A program made the position numbers and the translations under genes. The notes under the pieces are model-generated. The model ran no database searches and had not been told where the DNA came from. It worked only from the letters and a program-made list of their open reading frames with translations. Positions 18,352 through 27,062 of a stretch of DNA of 64,000 nt are shown piece after piece. Every line of letters starts with the position of its first letter. Within the stretch, counting starts at the first letter, position 1. Origin of the DNA: UBA4742 sp963734965 (lineage in GTDB: Bacteria > Actinomycetota > Acidimicrobiia > Acidimicrobiales > Acidimicrobilacustridaceae); the NCBI GenBank assembly GCA_963734965.1, contig CAVTJK010000004.1, positions 1,178,001-1,242,000 of the forward strand, given 5' to 3'.

Positions 18352-19074
18352 ATGGCGCCGGGTCGCGACTGGAAGCGATGGCACGCGCACTACGAGGACC
18401 TCGACTCGAACCTGGCCCAACGACTCGCAACCGTGCAGCATGAGATCCGATCGTGCTTGCCGTCCGAGCCCGGCCCGGACTTCCGCGTCATCAGCATGTG
18501 CGCCGGCGAGGGCCGCGACCTGCTCGGCGTCCTCGCCGACCATCCCCACCCCGGGCTGGTCACGGGCCGGCTCGTCGAGCTCGATCCCGACCTGGCCTCC
18601 ACCGCACGCGATCGGGCCCGCGCCCTGGGCGCCGAACGCCTCGAGGTCGTGTGCGGCGACGCCTCGCTGACCGACGCCTACCTCGACTGCGCGCCGGCCA
18701 ACTTGATCCTCGTGTGCGGTGTCCTCGGCAACATCTGCGACGCCGATGTCGAGAAGCTCATCACGGCCCTCCCCCAGCTGTGCACCCCGGGGGCGACGGT
18801 CATCTGGACCCGAAGCCGTCGCCTGCCCGACCTCACGCCTCGCATACGGCTGTGGTTGCAGGGGCAGGACCTCGCTGAGATCAAGTTCGTGGCGCCCCTC
18901 GGCCAACTCCAGGCGGTTGGCGTCAACTGCTACGTCGGCGAACCCCAGGCCCTGGTGCCGGGCCGGAAGCTGTTCTCGTTCGTCGAACGCTCGCCGTCGA
19001 AGGCGACGCTCCTCCGCCGGATCAAGACGGTTCTGCGCTCGACACGTCGGCGTCCTGCACGTCCTGGCGCGTGA
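18352..19074 (+). CDS. SAM-dependent methyltransferase (class I)
   Basis: 240 residues. A Rossmann-type SAM-binding motif I appears as FRVISMCAGEGRDLLGVL (about residue 46), an acidic residue ends strand 2 (GRLVELDPD), and LEVVCGDASLTDAY matches motif II. The family is otherwise unspecific and the substrate is unknown. The C-terminus is Arg-rich (LRRIKTVLRSTRRRP). Its last 53 bp overlap the convergent COG4705 gene. The direct-repeat box upstream suggests control by the OmpR-type regulator encoded at 21080-21742. Confidence 0.78.
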   Translation: MAPGRDWKRWHAHYEDLDSNLAQRLATVQHEIRSCLPSEPGPDFRVISMCAGEGRDLLGVLADHPHPGLVTGRLVELDPDLASTARDRARALGAERLEVVCGDASLTDAYLDCAPANLILVCGVLGNICDADVEKLITALPQLCTPGATVIWTRSRRLPDLTPRIRLWLQGQDLAEIKFVAPLGQLQAVGVNCYVGEPQALVPGRKLFSFVERSPSKATLLRRIKTVLRSTRRRPARPGA

Positions 19075-19825
19075 CGGCCAGGTAGGTGACGCAGCCGACG
19101 ATGGCCAGGGAGAGGGCCAGCGCCACCCGGCCGGCGCCCAAGCCCAGCCCGCCCGAGCTCACGGGCTTGCCGAGCCAGTCGGCGAACGACGCGCCAACGG
19201 GCCGGGTGACCACATAGGCGAACCAGAACGACAGCACCGGACTCCACCGGAAGCGTCGGTACCCGACGATCGGGATCACCATCACGAGGGCGAACAGCAC
19301 CATCGAGCCGAAGTAGCCGAGGCCGAGGGTCGTGGCCGTCAGGTCGCCGGCCGCCGTACCGAGGGCGAAGGTGCTGACGACGGTGGCCCAGTAGAAGGCC
19401 TCGCGCCGGGTCGTGTTGATGCTGTGGATCGACAGCGTTCCCTCGGTCCTCTGCCAGGTCACGAAGACGACCGTCAGGGCGGCGGCGCAGAGCGCCGTGG
19501 ACACGGCGTAGGGCACGCCGAAGCCGACATGGAGCACATCGGCCGCCATGGTGCCGAAGACACCCACCATCGCCACCGCGAACCAGTAGGTCCACGCGAC
19601 ATAGCGACGCATCGCGAACTGCAGCGGAAGGGCGACGAGGAACCCGAGGAGCCCGATCAGGACGGCCGGTACCGGGTGCAGGGTGTGGACGAGGTAGTCC
19701 GACGTCGACTCGCCCATCGCCGTCGTGAGGCTCTTGATCACCCAGAACATGGCGGCGATCTCTGGCACCCGGAGCCGCGGCGTGGTCGGACGGCGGCGAG
19801 AGTCGTCGCTGGTCGACCGACTCAT
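19022..19825 (-). CDS. COG4705-type integral membrane protein
   Basis: 267 residues and about eight hydrophobic helices with little loop sequence. VPEIAAMFWVIKSLTTAMGE and LGYFGSMVLFALVMVIPIV are typical of the uncharacterised COG4705 membrane-protein family; VVTRPVGASFADWL is the conserved C-terminal signature. The ATG overlaps the stop of the phosphodiester glycosidase (ATGA), so the two are translated together. Function unknown; transport is a common but unproven suggestion for the family. Confidence 0.75.
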   Translation of the reverse strand: MSRSTSDDSRRRPTTPRLRVPEIAAMFWVIKSLTTAMGESTSDYLVHTLHPVPAVLIGLLGFLVALPLQFAMRRYVAWTYWFAVAMVGVFGTMAADVLHVGFGVPYAVSTALCAAALTVVFVTWQRTEGTLSIHSINTTRREAFYWATVVSTFALGTAAGDLTATTLGLGYFGSMVLFALVMVIPIVGYRRFRWSPVLSFWFAYVVTRPVGASFADWLGKPVSSGGLGLGAGRVALALSLAIVGCVTYLAVTRQDVQDADVSSAEPS

Positions 19826-21006
19826 CGGCCGACCACCGTGAAGAAGTCGCGGGATTCGCGCGTCGGCGGCAGATACCGGCGCGCGCTGCGCTGGATCTGC
19901 GGGTAGAGCTTGGCGCCGACGACGACCGAGGGGTTGGCCGGGTTGGGGTGCTGGTACAGGTCGAAGGTGACCCACTCGGGGTTGATGTCGAGCGACATGG
20001 CGCGGACGCAGCCGGCGCGCTGGAGCGATTCGGCGAGGGACCGCGCGGTTAGGGCGGGACCAGCGACGTAGACGAGGGCGCCGCTCGCGGTGATGCCCAC
20101 CCCTGAGCGGGCCACCACGGTGTTGGCCCCGAGCGTGTGGCCCCAGAGCTTGGTGTCGGTGTAGCTGGCGCTCGGGTCGGGCTGGCCGTGGTCGACGAGC
20201 AGCACCAAGTTCTGCAGCACCGCGTGCACCTGGGGCGTCATGGCCATGTCGCGGCCCCACACCCCGACATCGACGCGCCCGTTCGAGTAGAGCACGACCG
20301 AAGCCGCGCCCGGACGGAGGGGCACCGCAGCCCGGCCGTCGAGGTAGAAGCCGCCACGGGCGTCCTGGAAGCGGAAGCCTCCGTTGAAGGCGGCCACGAC
20401 GTGGGGCAGGTCGGCGGCCGCCACGAACGGCGTCGTCGGCCACAACCCACCGGGCTCGCGGGCACCGGGTACGAGGTCGAGGCGGAGCCGGGTCGGATCG
20501 ATCCAGACGGCGCTGGTGATCTGACTGGTGTAGGTCCGGTCGGCGCGGAGCTGAGCCACGTACATGCCCGGCGCCCCGTCGATCGGCGGACCGGTCGGCG
20601 TCCACACCCCTTCACCAGGCAAAGCCGGCGACACGAGGAGCGGGATCGGGGCCGGGGGCCGCAGATGGGCATTCGGCCGTGGTGCGGTGATCGGCATCGG
20701 GCCCGGCGCCGGCGCGGGCACCCCGTTGAGACGCTTCGGTCGGCCGCCGGCGCGGGGCGTCTGGCGCGTGTAGTACCACTGCTCGACGGGGTCGACGAGG
20801 AAGGCGGCGTCGTGGCCCCGCAGCCAGTCGGCGACCTTGGCCGAGAAGGCCTCGTTTCCCGGCGTCCGCCACGCACCCACCAGTGGCACGCTCACGAGCA
20901 GCATGACGATGGCGACCAGCGCCCCGGTCCCCACCAGGAGCCGATGCCGCCACCGGTGGGGCCGGACGGGCGCGACCTGACGCCGTCGTGGCGTACCCGT
21001 TTCCAT
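19822..21006 (-). CDS. Membrane-anchored phosphodiester glycosidase (NAGPA domain)
   Basis: 394 residues from the ATG at 21006; a longer open frame to 21066 overlaps the regulatory site and is rejected. An N-terminal membrane helix (LLVGTGALVAIVMLLVSVPLV) precedes a Pro-rich linker and a NAGPA-type catalytic domain with VVAAFNGGFRF, GGFYLDGRAAVPL, GANTVVARSGVGIT and AMSLDINPEWVTFD. Relatives remove N-acetylglucosamine or other sugars from phosphodiesters; here the domain faces outward and probably acts on envelope glycophosphates. It is coupled to the COG4705 gene. A response-regulator box lies 45 bp upstream. Confidence 0.82.
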   Translation of the reverse strand: METGTPRRRQVAPVRPHRWRHRLLVGTGALVAIVMLLVSVPLVGAWRTPGNEAFSAKVADWLRGHDAAFLVDPVEQWYYTRQTPRAGGRPKRLNGVPAPAPGPMPITAPRPNAHLRPPAPIPLLVSPALPGEGVWTPTGPPIDGAPGMYVAQLRADRTYTSQITSAVWIDPTRLRLDLVPGAREPGGLWPTTPFVAAADLPHVVAAFNGGFRFQDARGGFYLDGRAAVPLRPGAASVVLYSNGRVDVGVWGRDMAMTPQVHAVLQNLVLLVDHGQPDPSASYTDTKLWGHTLGANTVVARSGVGITASGALVYVAGPALTARSLAESLQRAGCVRAMSLDINPEWVTFDLYQHPNPANPSVVVGAKLYPQIQRSARRYLPPTRESRDFFTVVGR

Positions 21007-21046
21007 TTGGGCATTGTCGATTGTGGACCATTCGAGGATGCCGCGG

Positions 21047-21068
21047 CTCGGGACAAGTCTCGGCAAAG
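21047..21068 (-). promoter_or_regulatory. Second response-regulator box (CTTTGCCGAGACTTGTCCCGAG)
   Basis: Read on the minus strand this site repeats the CTTTGCCGAGACTT core found at 18288-18309, with a degenerate second half. It occupies the 73-bp gap between the response-regulator stop and the glycosidase start, ending about 41-45 bp before that start, the same distance as in the methyltransferase promoter. Confidence 0.45.
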
Positions 21069-21079
21069 GATCTCGGTCC

Positions 21080-21742
21080 TCATCGGTCGTCGCGCATCCG
21101 GAAGCCGACCCCGCGCACGGTCTCGATCATGGCGGGATCACCGAGCTTGCGCCGCAACGACGCCATGTGCACGTCGAGGGTCTTGGTCGGGCCATACCAG
21201 TGCGGATCCCATACCTGCTCGAGGATCTCCTCGCGCGAGAACAACGTCCCCGGTTCGTTGGCCAACAGCGCCAACAGGTCGAACTCCTTGCGCGTGAGGG
21301 TCAGCTCGTCACCGTCGACTCGCGCCCGGCGCGACCGACGATCGACCTCGAGCAAACCGTTGGTCGTGCACTCGACGGGACGCACCCGGCCGGCGTTGGC
21401 CCGGCGGGTCACGGCGCGGATCCGCGCCACCAGCTCGCGGAAGCCGAACGGCTTGACCAGGTAGTCATCGGCACCCAGCTCGAGCCCCACGACGCGATCG
21501 GACTCCTCGCCTCGCGCCGTGATCACGATGATGGGGACCTCGGACCGGGCCCGCAGCATCTGGCAGACCTCGTAGCCGTCGACATCAGGAAGGCCGAGGT
21601 CGAGCAGCACGACGTCACCGGGGGCCGCCGTCAGCGCGGCCGCACCGGTGGCCACGCGCTCGGTGGTGTATCCCTCACGCGCCAAGCCCTTGATCAGAGG
21701 TCCGGCGATGGCATCGTCGTCTTCGACGAGCAACACGTGCAT
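21080..21742 (-). CDS. OmpR/PhoB-family response regulator
   Basis: 220 residues from the ATG at 21742. The receiver domain has HVLLVEDDDAIA (acidic pocket), VVLLDLGLPDVDGYE (phospho-acceptor Asp near residue 48), IIVITARGEE and DDYLVKPFGFRELVARI (Lys). A winged-helix Trans_reg_C domain follows, with TLTRKEFDLLALL and TKTLDVHMASLRRKLG (recognition helix). No histidine kinase lies in the window, so its partner is elsewhere. Direct-repeat boxes upstream of neighbouring genes are its likely targets. Confidence 0.93.
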   Translation of the reverse strand: MHVLLVEDDDAIAGPLIKGLAREGYTTERVATGAAALTAAPGDVVLLDLGLPDVDGYEVCQMLRARSEVPIIVITARGEESDRVVGLELGADDYLVKPFGFRELVARIRAVTRRANAGRVRPVECTTNGLLEVDRRSRRARVDGDELTLTRKEFDLLALLANEPGTLFSREEILEQVWDPHWYGPTKTLDVHMASLRRKLGDPAMIETVRGVGFRMRDDR

Positions 21743-22107
21743 CACCACGCCACCGTCGAATCGGTGGCGAGGGATCCGGTCATCCCTCGGAGTCTCTCCC
21801 ATCGATGCCGTCGCAACGAGGCCGCTTCCGGACCGAACGCGAGACTTTGCCAACTCCTAACCCGACCAGACCGCTCGGCTCACGAAGCCGTGCCTAACGT
21901 CGACCCGGTCGGGAGCCGGCTCGGTCCCACTTCGACCCCACCCGTGGGTCGCGGCGAGCCGGAGCCCGCTGGCCCGAACCGTTCGCGGTCCCTCGTACTG
22001 TCCCGTCCAGCGCGAGCCGGGCCGTAGTGCGTCTCCTGTCGGCTCTGACCCGCTCGCCGACAGGGGACGCGCGCGCCTCGACGGCGGGCCCACCCACCAC
22101 GGCCGGC
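21743..22107. other. 365-bp gap without a recognisable gene
   Basis: Only low-quality open frames, none resembling a protein I know. A single GACTTTGCCAA at 21844-21854 matches the first half of the response-regulator box and may mark autoregulation. Otherwise nothing is seen. Confidence 0.4.
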
Positions 22108-22359
22108 TCACGACCGATCGAGGGCGGCGGCGTGGGCCATCAGGGCGACGCCCACCGCACCGAGCACGAGACCCAGCAACACCATCTTGGACGCGATCGG
22201 CTTGCTGGCCAGCCCGTAGAACAGAGCCGGGAAGGCCAGCACGAACATCGTGCCCCCGGCCACGGCCGAGAGCCCCGCGCCGCGAACGGGTCTCTGCTTG
22301 TTCGTGGGGTCGTCGGGTTGGATCACGTCAGCACCGCTGGCACCGTACCGACACCACAT
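22108..22359 (-). CDS. Small two-helix membrane protein (hypothetical)
   Basis: 83 residues from the ATG at 22359 (a TTG at 22368 is also in frame). A polar N-terminus of about 35 residues is followed by two hydrophobic helices (GTMFVLAFPALFYGLA and MVLLGLVLGAVGVALMAHAAA). The composition looks like a genuine small membrane protein, but there is no family match I can name and no operon partner. Confidence 0.5.
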   Translation of the reverse strand: MWCRYGASGADVIQPDDPTNKQRPVRGAGLSAVAGGTMFVLAFPALFYGLASKPIASKMVLLGLVLGAVGVALMAHAAALDRS

Positions 22360-22422
22360 GAACGGCAAGTGAGAGCCATCCGCCGTAGGGTCGGCACGCG
22401 AGCCGCGTCAGGTCAGGCCGCC

Positions 22423-23202
22423 CTAGGTCGACTCGAACTGTCCCGGCTGTCGACCCGCCCCGGGCGGACCGGCGAAGGCCTGGGCGATGCTGAGCCACTC
22501 GTCGGCGACCGAGCCGGTGGCGACCAGATCGGTGTCGTCTCGGTGGCGACGTTGCGTCACCACCAGACAGAAGTCGACCAGGGACCCGCGCACGACGTTG
22601 GTCGCGTCGTCGGGGCCCAGGACGAGATCGTCCAACTCGACGCGAACGGGCTCGGCAGGGACGGTCAGATCGTGGGCCACGAAGCTGTTGGGCAGCGCTC
22701 GCCAGCCGATGAAGGCGACGTGGCGGAGCCGGTCGGTCGACCGCCGCGCCGCGCCGAGAGCGTCAGCGACGTCTTGGCCGTGGGCCCACGTCTCCATGAT
22801 CCGCGCCGTGATGCACGAGGCGACGGACATGTCGGGGCCGTACCACGGGACCCGCAGCGCGGGATCGGCGGCCGACGCGGTGGCGACGAGATGATCGCCG
22901 GCGTCGTACAACCACGCTTCGACCTCGACGCCTGAGCGGTGGCGGTTGGCGTCGGTCACCGTGGCCGCGAACGCGTCGACATCGGCCAGGACCTGTGCTC
23001 GATGGGCGCGAAAGGCCTGCGGGTCGTCGATGGCTTGGCGGGCGGCGTCGTCGAACCAGGCCAGATGGACGAGCTGATCGAGGATCGACCAACCCGGCGC
23101 CGGTGTGGGGCGATGCCAGCCGTCCTCGTCGAGGGATGAGACGAGGGCCAGCAGGTCGTCCCGCTCGGCTCGCAGGTCAGCGCAGAGCTCCTCGACGTTC
23201 AT
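22423..23202 (-). CDS. TIGR03084-type metal-binding protein (mycothiol maleylpyruvate isomerase fold)
   Basis: 259 residues from the ATG at 23202. The N-terminal helical domain contains PAPGWSILDQLVHLAWFDD, the metal-binding His segment of DinB/MDMPI proteins, and IMETWAHGQDVADALG, the second metal ligand. A C-terminal region of about 80 residues (AEPVRVELDDLVLGPDD to VTQRRHRDDTDLVA) is the extension of the TIGR03084 family. Likely a mycothiol-dependent enzyme; substrate unknown. Divergent from the enoyl-CoA hydratase at 23237 with a 34-bp gap. Confidence 0.82.
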   Translation of the reverse strand: MNVEELCADLRAERDDLLALVSSLDEDGWHRPTPAPGWSILDQLVHLAWFDDAARQAIDDPQAFRAHRAQVLADVDAFAATVTDANRHRSGVEVEAWLYDAGDHLVATASAADPALRVPWYGPDMSVASCITARIMETWAHGQDVADALGAARRSTDRLRHVAFIGWRALPNSFVAHDLTVPAEPVRVELDDLVLGPDDATNVVRGSLVDFCLVVTQRRHRDDTDLVATGSVADEWLSIAQAFAGPPGAGRQPGQFEST

Positions 23203-23223
23203 GGGCCCATGATGGCGGACCGC

Positions 23224-23229
23224 TAGGGT
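23224..23229 (+). promoter_or_regulatory. Putative -10 element (TAGGGT), leaderless promoter
   Basis: TAGGGT lies 7 bp before the ATG at 23237, giving a leaderless message for the enoyl-CoA hydratase. The identical hexamer occurs 5 bp before the next gene's GTG. Confidence 0.4.
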
Positions 23230-23236
23230 CCGGTCG

Positions 23237-23992
23237 ATGTCGACGACCGATCTGGTGGCCATCGAGCGGGCGAGCGACGGGGTGACCGTGCTCACCCTGG
23301 ATCGACCCGAGGCCCGCAACGCCATGAACGCAGCCCTGGCCGGGGCCACCATCGCCGCTGTCGATGCGGCCCAGACCAGCCGGGCCATCGTCCTGACCGG
23401 TGCCGACCCGGCGTTCTGCGCGGGGCTCGACCTTCGCGACCTCGGGGTCGACGATCTGGCCGAGCTGCCGTCGTTCCTCGACGCCGTGGCCGCGTCGCGG
23501 GTACCGATCATCGCCGCGGTCAACGGCGCGGCGGTGACGGGCGGACTCGAGCTGGCGCTGGCCGCCGACTTCATCGTCGCGTCCGAACGGGCTCGCTTCG
23601 CCGACACCCACCTGCGGGTCGGGGTCTATCCCGGTCCCGTGGCGGTCGACCTCCCCCGTCGCGTAGGTCTGGCCTTCGCGCGGCAGATGTCGCTCACGGG
23701 CGACTTCATCGACGCCGCCACCGCCCTGCGCGTCGGGTTGGCCAACGAGGTGGTGCCCCACGACCAGCTCCTGCCGCGCGCGCTCGTCCTGGCCGGTTCC
23801 ATCGCCGAGCAGGATCCGGCCATGGTGGCCCTGCTGCGGGACGACTGGCGCCAGTCATCGGGTGCCATCGACGAGGCCCGACGCATCCATGCCTCCTTCG
23901 GGGCGCGGTCGTCGACCGATCGGCGCGCCACGAGCCTGGCCGGCCACCGCGACGCCGTCATCGAGCGGGCCCACGGCCAGGTCGATCGGTAG
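23237..23992 (+). CDS. Enoyl-CoA hydratase/isomerase family protein
   Basis: 251 residues. A single crotonase domain with VTVLTLDRPEARNAMN (N-terminal strand), AFCAGLDLRDLG (first oxyanion-hole segment) and IIAAVNGAAVTGGLELALAAD (second oxyanion-hole segment, GG at the helix start). The catalytic Glu position in THLRVGVYPGPVAVDLPRRV is not the standard E-x-G pattern, so isomerase or other crotonase chemistry is possible. It acts on acyl-CoA thioesters. Same strand as a second paralogue 8 bp downstream. Confidence 0.88.
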   Translation: MSTTDLVAIERASDGVTVLTLDRPEARNAMNAALAGATIAAVDAAQTSRAIVLTGADPAFCAGLDLRDLGVDDLAELPSFLDAVAASRVPIIAAVNGAAVTGGLELALAADFIVASERARFADTHLRVGVYPGPVAVDLPRRVGLAFARQMSLTGDFIDAATALRVGLANEVVPHDQLLPRALVLAGSIAEQDPAMVALLRDDWRQSSGAIDEARRIHASFGARSSTDRRATSLAGHRDAVIERAHGQVDR

Positions 23993-23995
23993 GGT
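23990..23995 (+). promoter_or_regulatory. Putative -10 element (TAGGGT), leaderless promoter
   Basis: TAGGGT overlaps the stop codon of the upstream hydratase and ends 5 bp before the GTG at 24001. No ribosome site precedes that GTG, which fits leaderless initiation. Confidence 0.35.
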
Positions 23996-24000
23996 GCAGC

Positions 24001-24792
24001 GTGGACTACGAACAGATCGTGCGCGAGCAGCGCGACGAGATCGTCGTGCTCACGCTCAACCGTCCTGAGAAGCTCAACGCCTGGACGCCCCGGATGGGGG
24101 CCGAGCTGAGCGACGCCATCGAAGCAGCCGACGCAGATGGCAACGTGGGTGCCGTCGTGGTCACGGGGGCCGGGCGCGGCTTCTGCGCCGGGGCCGACAT
24201 GAGTGCCGTGTTCGGGGCGCAGATCCACGGCGACACCACGGCCGCGGTGCCCAGCCAGACGCGCGACTGGGTCGAGCTGATCCGATCCGCCAAACCGATC
24301 GTCGCCGCCGTCAACGGCGCGTGCATCGGCGTCGGGCTCACCATGATCCTGCCCTTCGACCGCATCGTGGCCGACGAGAACGCCAAGCTCAGCATCCGCT
24401 TCGTCAAGCTCGGGCTCGTGCCCGAGCTGGCCAGCACCATGTACCTGCCGCTGCGCTGCGGGTGGGGGGCGGCGTCGGACCTGATGTTGTCGGGCCGCAC
24501 GGTCGACGGCCTGGAGGCGGTCGCCCTCGGGTTGGCCGACGAGCTGGCGCCGGCCGGCGACACACTCGCCGTCGCCATGGCCCGCGCTCGTTCCTACGCC
24601 GAGAACCCCCCACAGGCGCTGAGCTGGATCAAGCAGCTGCTCACCGAGAACGCCAACGAGACCGACACCGCCGCCGCGCAGCGCCGCGAGCTCCGCCTGC
24701 TCGTCCAAGGCTACGAGACATCCGAGCACAAGGAGGCGGTCGCCGCCTTCACCGAGCGCCGACCGCCGAGAGTTCAGGTAGTGCACGAGTGA
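24001..24792 (+). CDS. Enoyl-CoA hydratase/isomerase family protein
   Basis: 263 residues with a GTG start. Crotonase motifs: EIVVLTLNRPEKLNAWTPRM, AGRGFCAGADMSAVFG and KPIVAAVNGACIGVGLTMIL. The segment SIRFVKLGLVPELASTMYLP holds the expected catalytic Glu (PE). The C-terminal helices end in HKEAVAAFTERRPPRVQ, normal for mycobacterial EchA-type enzymes. Likely hydrates 2-enoyl-CoA in beta-oxidation. It lies between another hydratase and an HSD10-like dehydrogenase, together resembling a beta-oxidation set. Confidence 0.9.
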   Translation: MDYEQIVREQRDEIVVLTLNRPEKLNAWTPRMGAELSDAIEAADADGNVGAVVVTGAGRGFCAGADMSAVFGAQIHGDTTAAVPSQTRDWVELIRSAKPIVAAVNGACIGVGLTMILPFDRIVADENAKLSIRFVKLGLVPELASTMYLPLRCGWGAASDLMLSGRTVDGLEAVALGLADELAPAGDTLAVAMARARSYAENPPQALSWIKQLLTENANETDTAAAQRRELRLLVQGYETSEHKEAVAAFTERRPPRVQVVHE

Positions 24793-24836
24793 CCGTCGAC
24801 CTCGCGACCGGAGAATCACGCCGGCTCGCACAGCAC

Positions 24837-24842
24837 TAGCTT
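24837..24842 (+). promoter_or_regulatory. Putative -10 element (TAGCTT) for the SDR gene
   Basis: TAGCTT fits TANNNT, 38 bp before the GTG at 24881. AGAGAGAGGA just before the start is a good ribosome site and supports the GTG. Confidence 0.35.
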
Positions 24843-24880
24843 TAGGCGAGAACAGTCGACACAGAGAGAGGATCAGCCAC

Positions 24881-25639
24881 GTGGAGGTCAAGGGAAAGAA
24901 GGCGGTCGTCGTCGGGGGCGCCTCGGGAATGGCTCGGGCCACAGCCGAGCTCCTGCACGAACGAGGTGCATCGGTGGCGATCCTCGACCTCCCGAGCTCG
25001 GCGGGCGCCGAAGTGGCCACCGCGCTCGACGGCAGCTTCCACCCTGTCGACGTGACCGACGCCGAGGGCGTCGAGCTGGCGCTCGGCGACGCCGTCGATC
25101 GGCTCGGCGGGTTGCACATCGCCGTCAACACGGCCGGTGGAGGCATCGGGAAGCGGACCCTCTCCAAGCAGGGACCGCATCCCCTCGACGACTTCCGCCA
25201 GGTGATCGAGCTCAACCTCATCGCCACCTTCAACCTCAACCGGCTGCAGGCCTGGCACATGTCGACCAACGAACCCGAGGACGCCGAGCGCGGTGTGATC
25301 ATCAACACGGCGTCGATCGCCGCCTTCGAGGGCCAGATCGGGCAGGTGGCCTACACCGCGGCCAAGGCCGGCATCGCCGGGATGGCGCTGACCATGGCCA
25401 GGGACCTCGGCAGCCTCGGCATCCGCGTCGTCGCCATCGCCCCGAGCCTGTTCAGCACCGGCATCACCGCCGGCATCCCCGACCAGTTCGCGGACGAGCT
25501 CACCAAGGACGCCGCCTTCCCCAAGCGCATGGGGCGACCGGCCGAGTACGCCAAGCTGGCCCTCGCCATCGTCGACAACCCGATGCTCAACGGCGGCACC
25601 ATCCGGCTCGACGCCGGCCAACGCTTCGCTCCGAAGTAG
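24881..25639 (+). CDS. SDR-family 3-hydroxyacyl-CoA dehydrogenase (HSD10-like)
   Basis: 252 residues, GTG start with ribosome site AGAGAGAGGA. Rossmann NAD motif KAVVVGGASGMARATAELL, an Asp selecting NAD (AILDLPSS), NTAGG, INTASIAAFEGQIGQ with the catalytic Ser, and YTAAKAGI (Tyr-x-x-x-Lys). The C-terminal NGGTIRLDGAQRFAPK matches type-2 3-hydroxyacyl-CoA dehydrogenases. It oxidises 3-hydroxyacyl-CoA to 3-ketoacyl-CoA. Converges on the amidohydrolase gene with no gap. The same C-terminal motif is seen in the tiny remnant at 46439-46516. Confidence 0.9.
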   Translation: MEVKGKKAVVVGGASGMARATAELLHERGASVAILDLPSSAGAEVATALDGSFHPVDVTDAEGVELALGDAVDRLGGLHIAVNTAGGGIGKRTLSKQGPHPLDDFRQVIELNLIATFNLNRLQAWHMSTNEPEDAERGVIINTASIAAFEGQIGQVAYTAAKAGIAGMALTMARDLGSLGIRVVAIAPSLFSTGITAGIPDQFADELTKDAAFPKRMGRPAEYAKLALAIVDNPMLNGGTIRLDAGQRFAPK

Positions 25640-25640
25640 C

Positions 25641-27062
25641 TCAGGGCTCGAAGACGCACCGGCCGCGCCGGAAGGTCATGCGCACGGCGTCGGCGTCGAG
25701 GGCCACCAGGGCCTCGGCGAGAGGGACGGCGAGCAGGCAGAGGTCGGCCGCCTGACCGACGCGGACTCGCCGCGGCGGACCACCCGGTGATTCGGGCGGT
25801 CCGAGGAACAGATCCAGGGCGCGCCCGGGCGTGACCGCCTCTTCGGGCCCGAGGGGCTGACCGGCCCTGGTGGTGCGCTCGACCGCCGCCCTCATGGCTC
25901 GCCATGGATCGGCATCGCCGTAGGGCGCGTCCGTGCTGCCGCCGACGCCGATTCCGGCTTGGCCGAGCGTGGCGCAGCGGTAGAGGTACGGCTGATCGGC
26001 CGGGTCGACATCACGCAGGTAGTCGTCGCCCCGTTCGAAGACGAACGACGGCTGGGTCACCACGATCAGCCCGCGAGCCGAGATGACCGCCGCGGTGTCC
26101 TCGGTGATGACCGAGCCGTGCTCGATGCGATCACCCGGCTCGACGCCGGCCTCCTGCCATGCCGTCAGAGCCAGGACCGTGGCGACGTGGGTCACGAGGT
26201 GGATGGCCACCGTGCGACCCGCCGCATGGGCCCGGGCGATGCCGGCCGCAAGCTGATCGAGTGGGGGCAACCCGTGATCGGCCACGACGATCTTGACCGG
26301 CCCCTGATCGAGCGGCGTCGGCGGAGTCACGGCGGCCAGCCCCACCGCACCGGTGACGACCACGCGCTGGGGCAGCTCGCCCCGCGCCGCGGCGCCCGCC
26401 AACAGCTCCAGGTCGCCGAGATCGTCGGTCGGGGTCGCGTCGGTGACCCCAGTGACGCCGTAGCCGGCCAGCTCGGCGCCGACCGCGGCCAGGTCGACCT
26501 CCGGCGGAGCCGGCATCAGGGCACGCAACCACCGGTCGGCGCCGAAGACCCGGCCGGTCGGCCGCCCATCGCCGTCGCGCTCGATGCCGGGATGATCGGC
26601 CGCGTCGAGGTCGGCGGCGTTGACCGCAGCCGAGCTGAACACCCACATGGCGCCGGTCCGATGCTGCACGCGCACCGGCCGGTCGCCGACCATGGAATCG
26701 AGCGCGTAGCGATCGAGCTCCCCCGCCACCCGCTCGTGATAGCCGGTGGCTCGCAACCACTCGCCGGGCCTGAGCCTCTCGACGGCGGATCGCAGGGCGG
26801 CGGCCATGTCGGACGCGTCCGTGACCGCGGGCGGACCGACCTTGACCGAGGCGCGGTCGGCGGCCATGGCCGCCAGGTGGAGGTGGTGGTCGTGCAGCCC
26901 GGCCAGCAGCGCGCCACCGCGCCCGTCGATCACCTCGGCACCGGGTTCGGTGCTCGCACGCGGCGCCACTTCGGCCACGACGCCGTCGCGCACGACGACG
27001 TCGACGCGCCGGCCGTCGACCTCGACGTCGTGGAACACGAGGGCGCGTGGCGGATCGTTCAT
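25641..27062 (-). CDS. Amidohydrolase (YtcJ-like, amidohydrolase family 3)
   Basis: 473 residues from the ATG at 27062, which overlaps the CoA-transferase stop (ATGA). Metal-binding HDHHLHLAAMAAD (His-x-His type), AIHLVTHVATVLAL, GDRIEHGSVI and GGSTDAPYGDADPW (Asp ligand) follow the cyclic amidohydrolase order; the C-terminal VGQAADLCLLAVPL is the usual urease-type beta segment. A zinc-dependent hydrolase of amide or imide bonds, cytoplasmic; substrate unknown. Confidence 0.87.
   Translation of the reverse strand: MNDPPRALVFHDVEVDGRRVDVVVRDGVVAEVAPRASTEPGAEVIDGRGGALLAGLHDHHLHLAAMAADRASVKVGPPAVTDASDMAAALRSAVERLRPGEWLRATGYHERVAGELDRYALDSMVGDRPVRVQHRTGAMWVFSSAAVNAADLDAADHPGIERDGDGRPTGRVFGADRWLRALMPAPPEVDLAAVGAELAGYGVTGVTDATPTDDLGDLELLAGAAARGELPQRVVVTGAVGLAAVTPPTPLDQGPVKIVVADHGLPPLDQLAAGIARAHAAGRTVAIHLVTHVATVLALTAWQEAGVEPGDRIEHGSVITEDTAAVISARGLIVVTQPSFVFERGDDYLRDVDPADQPYLYRCATLGQAGIGVGGSTDAPYGDADPWRAMRAAVERTTRAGQPLGPEEAVTPGRALDLFLGPPESPGGPPRRVRVGQAADLCLLAVPLAEALVALDADAVRMTFRRGRCVFEP

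Noticed and set aside
21857..22111. 84-codon open frame on the minus strand in the gap after the response regulator
   Set aside because: No start with a ribosome site, Arg/Pro/Ser-rich, no family resemblance.
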